The position numbers were made by a program, and so were the translations under genes. A DNA stretch of 5,919 nucleotides, taken from Candidatus Thorarchaeota archaeon. GTDB lineage: Archaea > Asgardarchaeota > Thorarchaeia > Thorarchaeales > Thorarchaeaceae. Under the pieces are notes generated by a model. The model saw only the letters and a list, made by a program, of their open reading frames with translations, had not been told where the DNA came from and ran no database searches. Positions within the stretch are counted from its first letter, which is position 1, and every line of letters begins with the position of its first letter. Where the stretch lies: the NCBI GenBank assembly GCA_004524595.1, contig SDOA01000181.1:1-5919 (forward strand), given 5' to 3'. Shown here one piece after another: positions 5,294 through 5,919 of this stretch.

Positions 5294-5306
5294 TATTAAA
5301 TTCCTC
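5294..5306 (-). promoter_or_regulatory. Weak TATA-like element of the sirtuin gene
   Basis: Minus strand GAGGAATTTAATA contains a purine-rich flank followed by TTTAATA. Transcription would start near 5270, leaving a leader of about 35-40 bases before the ATG at 5233. No Shine-Dalgarno is evident. Confidence 0.3.
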
Positions 5307-5310
5307 TGTC

Positions 5311-5329
5311 GAAAAGTTTTTCTTTATAT
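5311..5329 (+). promoter_or_regulatory. BRE/TATA promoter reading toward grpE
   Basis: GAAAAG followed by TTTATAT (5323-5329) is a good archaeal BRE-TATA pair. Transcription would start at about 5350, just ahead of the GC-rich foldable segment and 110 bases before the grpE ATG. GAAAAGTTTTTC (5311-5322) is also a small inverted repeat, which might bind a regulator. Confidence 0.55.
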
Positions 5330-5359
5330 GTAATAGGTTTCGCCCGAGTCACCAAGGGG

Positions 5360-5421
5360 AGCTGTACATTATTGCAGAACCCCGACCGGCATTTGTGTCG
5401 GTTTCCTTTCTGTACACAGCT
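5360..5421 (+). ncRNA. Candidate structured RNA: long hairpin in the grpE leader or a separate small RNA
   Basis: The transcript could fold into one extended hairpin. AGCTGT (5360-5365) pairs with ACAGCT (5416-5421), TGCAGAA (5373-5379) with TTCTGTA (5408-5414, one G-U), and CCGAC (5382-5386) with GTCGG (5397-5401), around a 10-base loop. That is 18 bp, with a 7-base bulge opposite a single C and a 2/6 internal loop. The segment is visibly more GC-rich than the surrounding intergenic DNA and starts about 10 bases after the predicted transcription start. It ends 41 bases before the grpE ATG, so it does not cover the start. ACA triplets at its 3' side recall H/ACA guide RNAs, but the pocket is not convincing. 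I match it to no known family. Confidence 0.4.
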
Positions 5422-5462
5422 GCTAGTCAAAGTGAAATCTAGATAGGCAGAGTGAATCTTTC

Positions 5463-5919
5463 ATGCGTGAAAATGACAATAAGGACAAAGAGATTGACCT
5501 TGACTTGGACAATACAGATTTGGAGGATAGTGAAGAAATCATAGATATCACTCCTGAGGATCCTCTTCGAAAGCAACTTGAGATTGAGTGCCAAAAATCA
5601 GAGGACCTTTTTGACCAGTTGCAACGGTTGCAGGCTGAATTCGACAATTTTCGGAAAAGGATGGAGAATCGCTTTGAGGATATCACACGATTTGCAAGTG
5701 AAGAAATAATTCTCAAGATGCTTGATGTTTTTGACAACCTTTTACGATCTCTTGAGATTGATTTTGCAGATAATCCCGAAGGGGCCAAAACAGGGATTGA
5801 AGCAATTCAAAAGCAGATGGAAAAGATACTTTCAAATGAAGGTGTCCGCCCAATTGAATCTGTTGGCAAAGAGTTTGATCCTTATTATCAAAATGCATTG
5901 AATAGAATCTGTGATATGA
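5463..5919 (+). CDS. grpE: GrpE, nucleotide exchange factor of DnaK (partial, 3' end missing)
   Basis: GrpE is a homodimer that speeds ADP release from DnaK (Hsp70) in the cytoplasmic chaperone cycle. The 152 codons present show an acidic disordered N-terminus (residues 1-33), then a long helix/coiled coil (about 34-85) with LQAEFDNFRKRMENR (56-70). DNLLRSLE (91-98) is the family's LDNLERAL region. GIEAIQKQMEKILSNEGVRPIESVG (from 111) and KEFDPYYQNAL (136-145) enter the C-terminal beta domain. Family members are usually about 170-200 residues, so roughly the last 25-45 are outside the window. The ATG at 5463 is the first start after an in-frame TGA at 5433; Shine-Dalgarno support is weak. dnaK and dnaJ would be expected downstream. 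In archaea this system is regarded as acquired from bacteria. Confidence 0.93.
   Translation, partial: MRENDNKDKEIDLDLDNTDLEDSEEIIDITPEDPLRKQLEIECQKSEDLFDQLQRLQAEFDNFRKRMENRFEDITRFASEEIILKMLDVFDNLLRSLEIDFADNPEGAKTGIEAIQKQMEKILSNEGVRPIESVGKEFDPYYQNALNRICDM

Noticed and set aside
5340..5421. tRNA or SRP RNA gene in the GC-rich segment before grpE
   Set aside because: No acceptor stem, TPsiC-like GGTTCRA box or SRP helix 8 motif can be fitted; only a simple extended hairpin is seen.
5360..5421. H/ACA guide RNA
   Set aside because: ACA triplets follow the inner stem, but the internal loop is 2/6 rather than a balanced guide pocket and no K-turn is visible, so it is only a possibility.
5423..5898. 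Minus-strand frames opposite grpE
   Set aside because: They are antisense shadows of a clear GrpE coding region, serine-rich and without motifs.
1..5919. CRISPR array, insertion sequence, integrase or defence island
   Set aside because: No regularly spaced repeats, terminal inverted repeats, transposase, nuclease or phage-type protein is present.

Overview
The window looks archaeal, most likely from an Asgard-type lineage; this is inference. The evidence is TATA-like promoter elements with purine-rich BRE-like flanks, T-run terminators, GTG/TTG starts, a surface protein with a poly-threonine stalk and C-terminal membrane anchor, and a hydroxyacid dehydrogenase whose start and motifs match the Thermococcus-type glyoxylate reductase. 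A bacterial-type GrpE is present, as in many mesophilic archaea. Thorarchaeota-like genomes are my best guess, but nothing here proves the phylum.

Layout from left to right: (1) 1-447 (+), the 3' end of a secreted, membrane-anchored protein (fibronectin-III-like end, 30-threonine stalk, TM anchor), followed by a strong hairpin/T-run terminator. (2) 2112-601 (-), a two-gene operon: a glyoxylate/hydroxypyruvate reductase-type dehydrogenase, then a nitroreductase-family flavoprotein whose ATG directly abuts the preceding stop. (3) 2125-2482, a 358-bp divergent regulatory region with two palindromic elements that share the 9-mer ATTACTCAA. (4) 2483-3092 (+), a small winged-helix regulator, a possible 33-residue single-TM peptide that overlaps an 11-bp perfect inverted repeat, and a 61-residue two-TM protein. 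(5) 4060-3089 (-), a CitG/MdcB-family protein, tail-to-tail with the two-TM gene. (6) 4155-4490 (+), an unrecognised integral membrane protein, tail-to-tail with (7) 5233-4487 (-), a Sir2 deacylase. (8) 5234-5462, a divergent region with an archaeal promoter and a GC-rich foldable leader. (9) 5463 to the right edge (+), the N-terminal three quarters of GrpE.

The genes do not form one pathway. The clearest functional unit is the dehydrogenase-nitroreductase operon, possibly controlled with or by the neighbouring winged-helix protein. GrpE presumably leads a DnaK chaperone locus that continues beyond the window. The gene packing is notable: both convergent gene pairs overlap by exactly four bases, using a palindrome (TTAA, CTAG) that gives a stop codon on each strand. 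I found no tRNA, rRNA, CRISPR array, IS element or phage gene, and no clear candidate for a wholly new multi-gene system. The best leads for something undescribed are the structured element upstream of grpE, the palindromes around the regulator, and the small membrane proteins.
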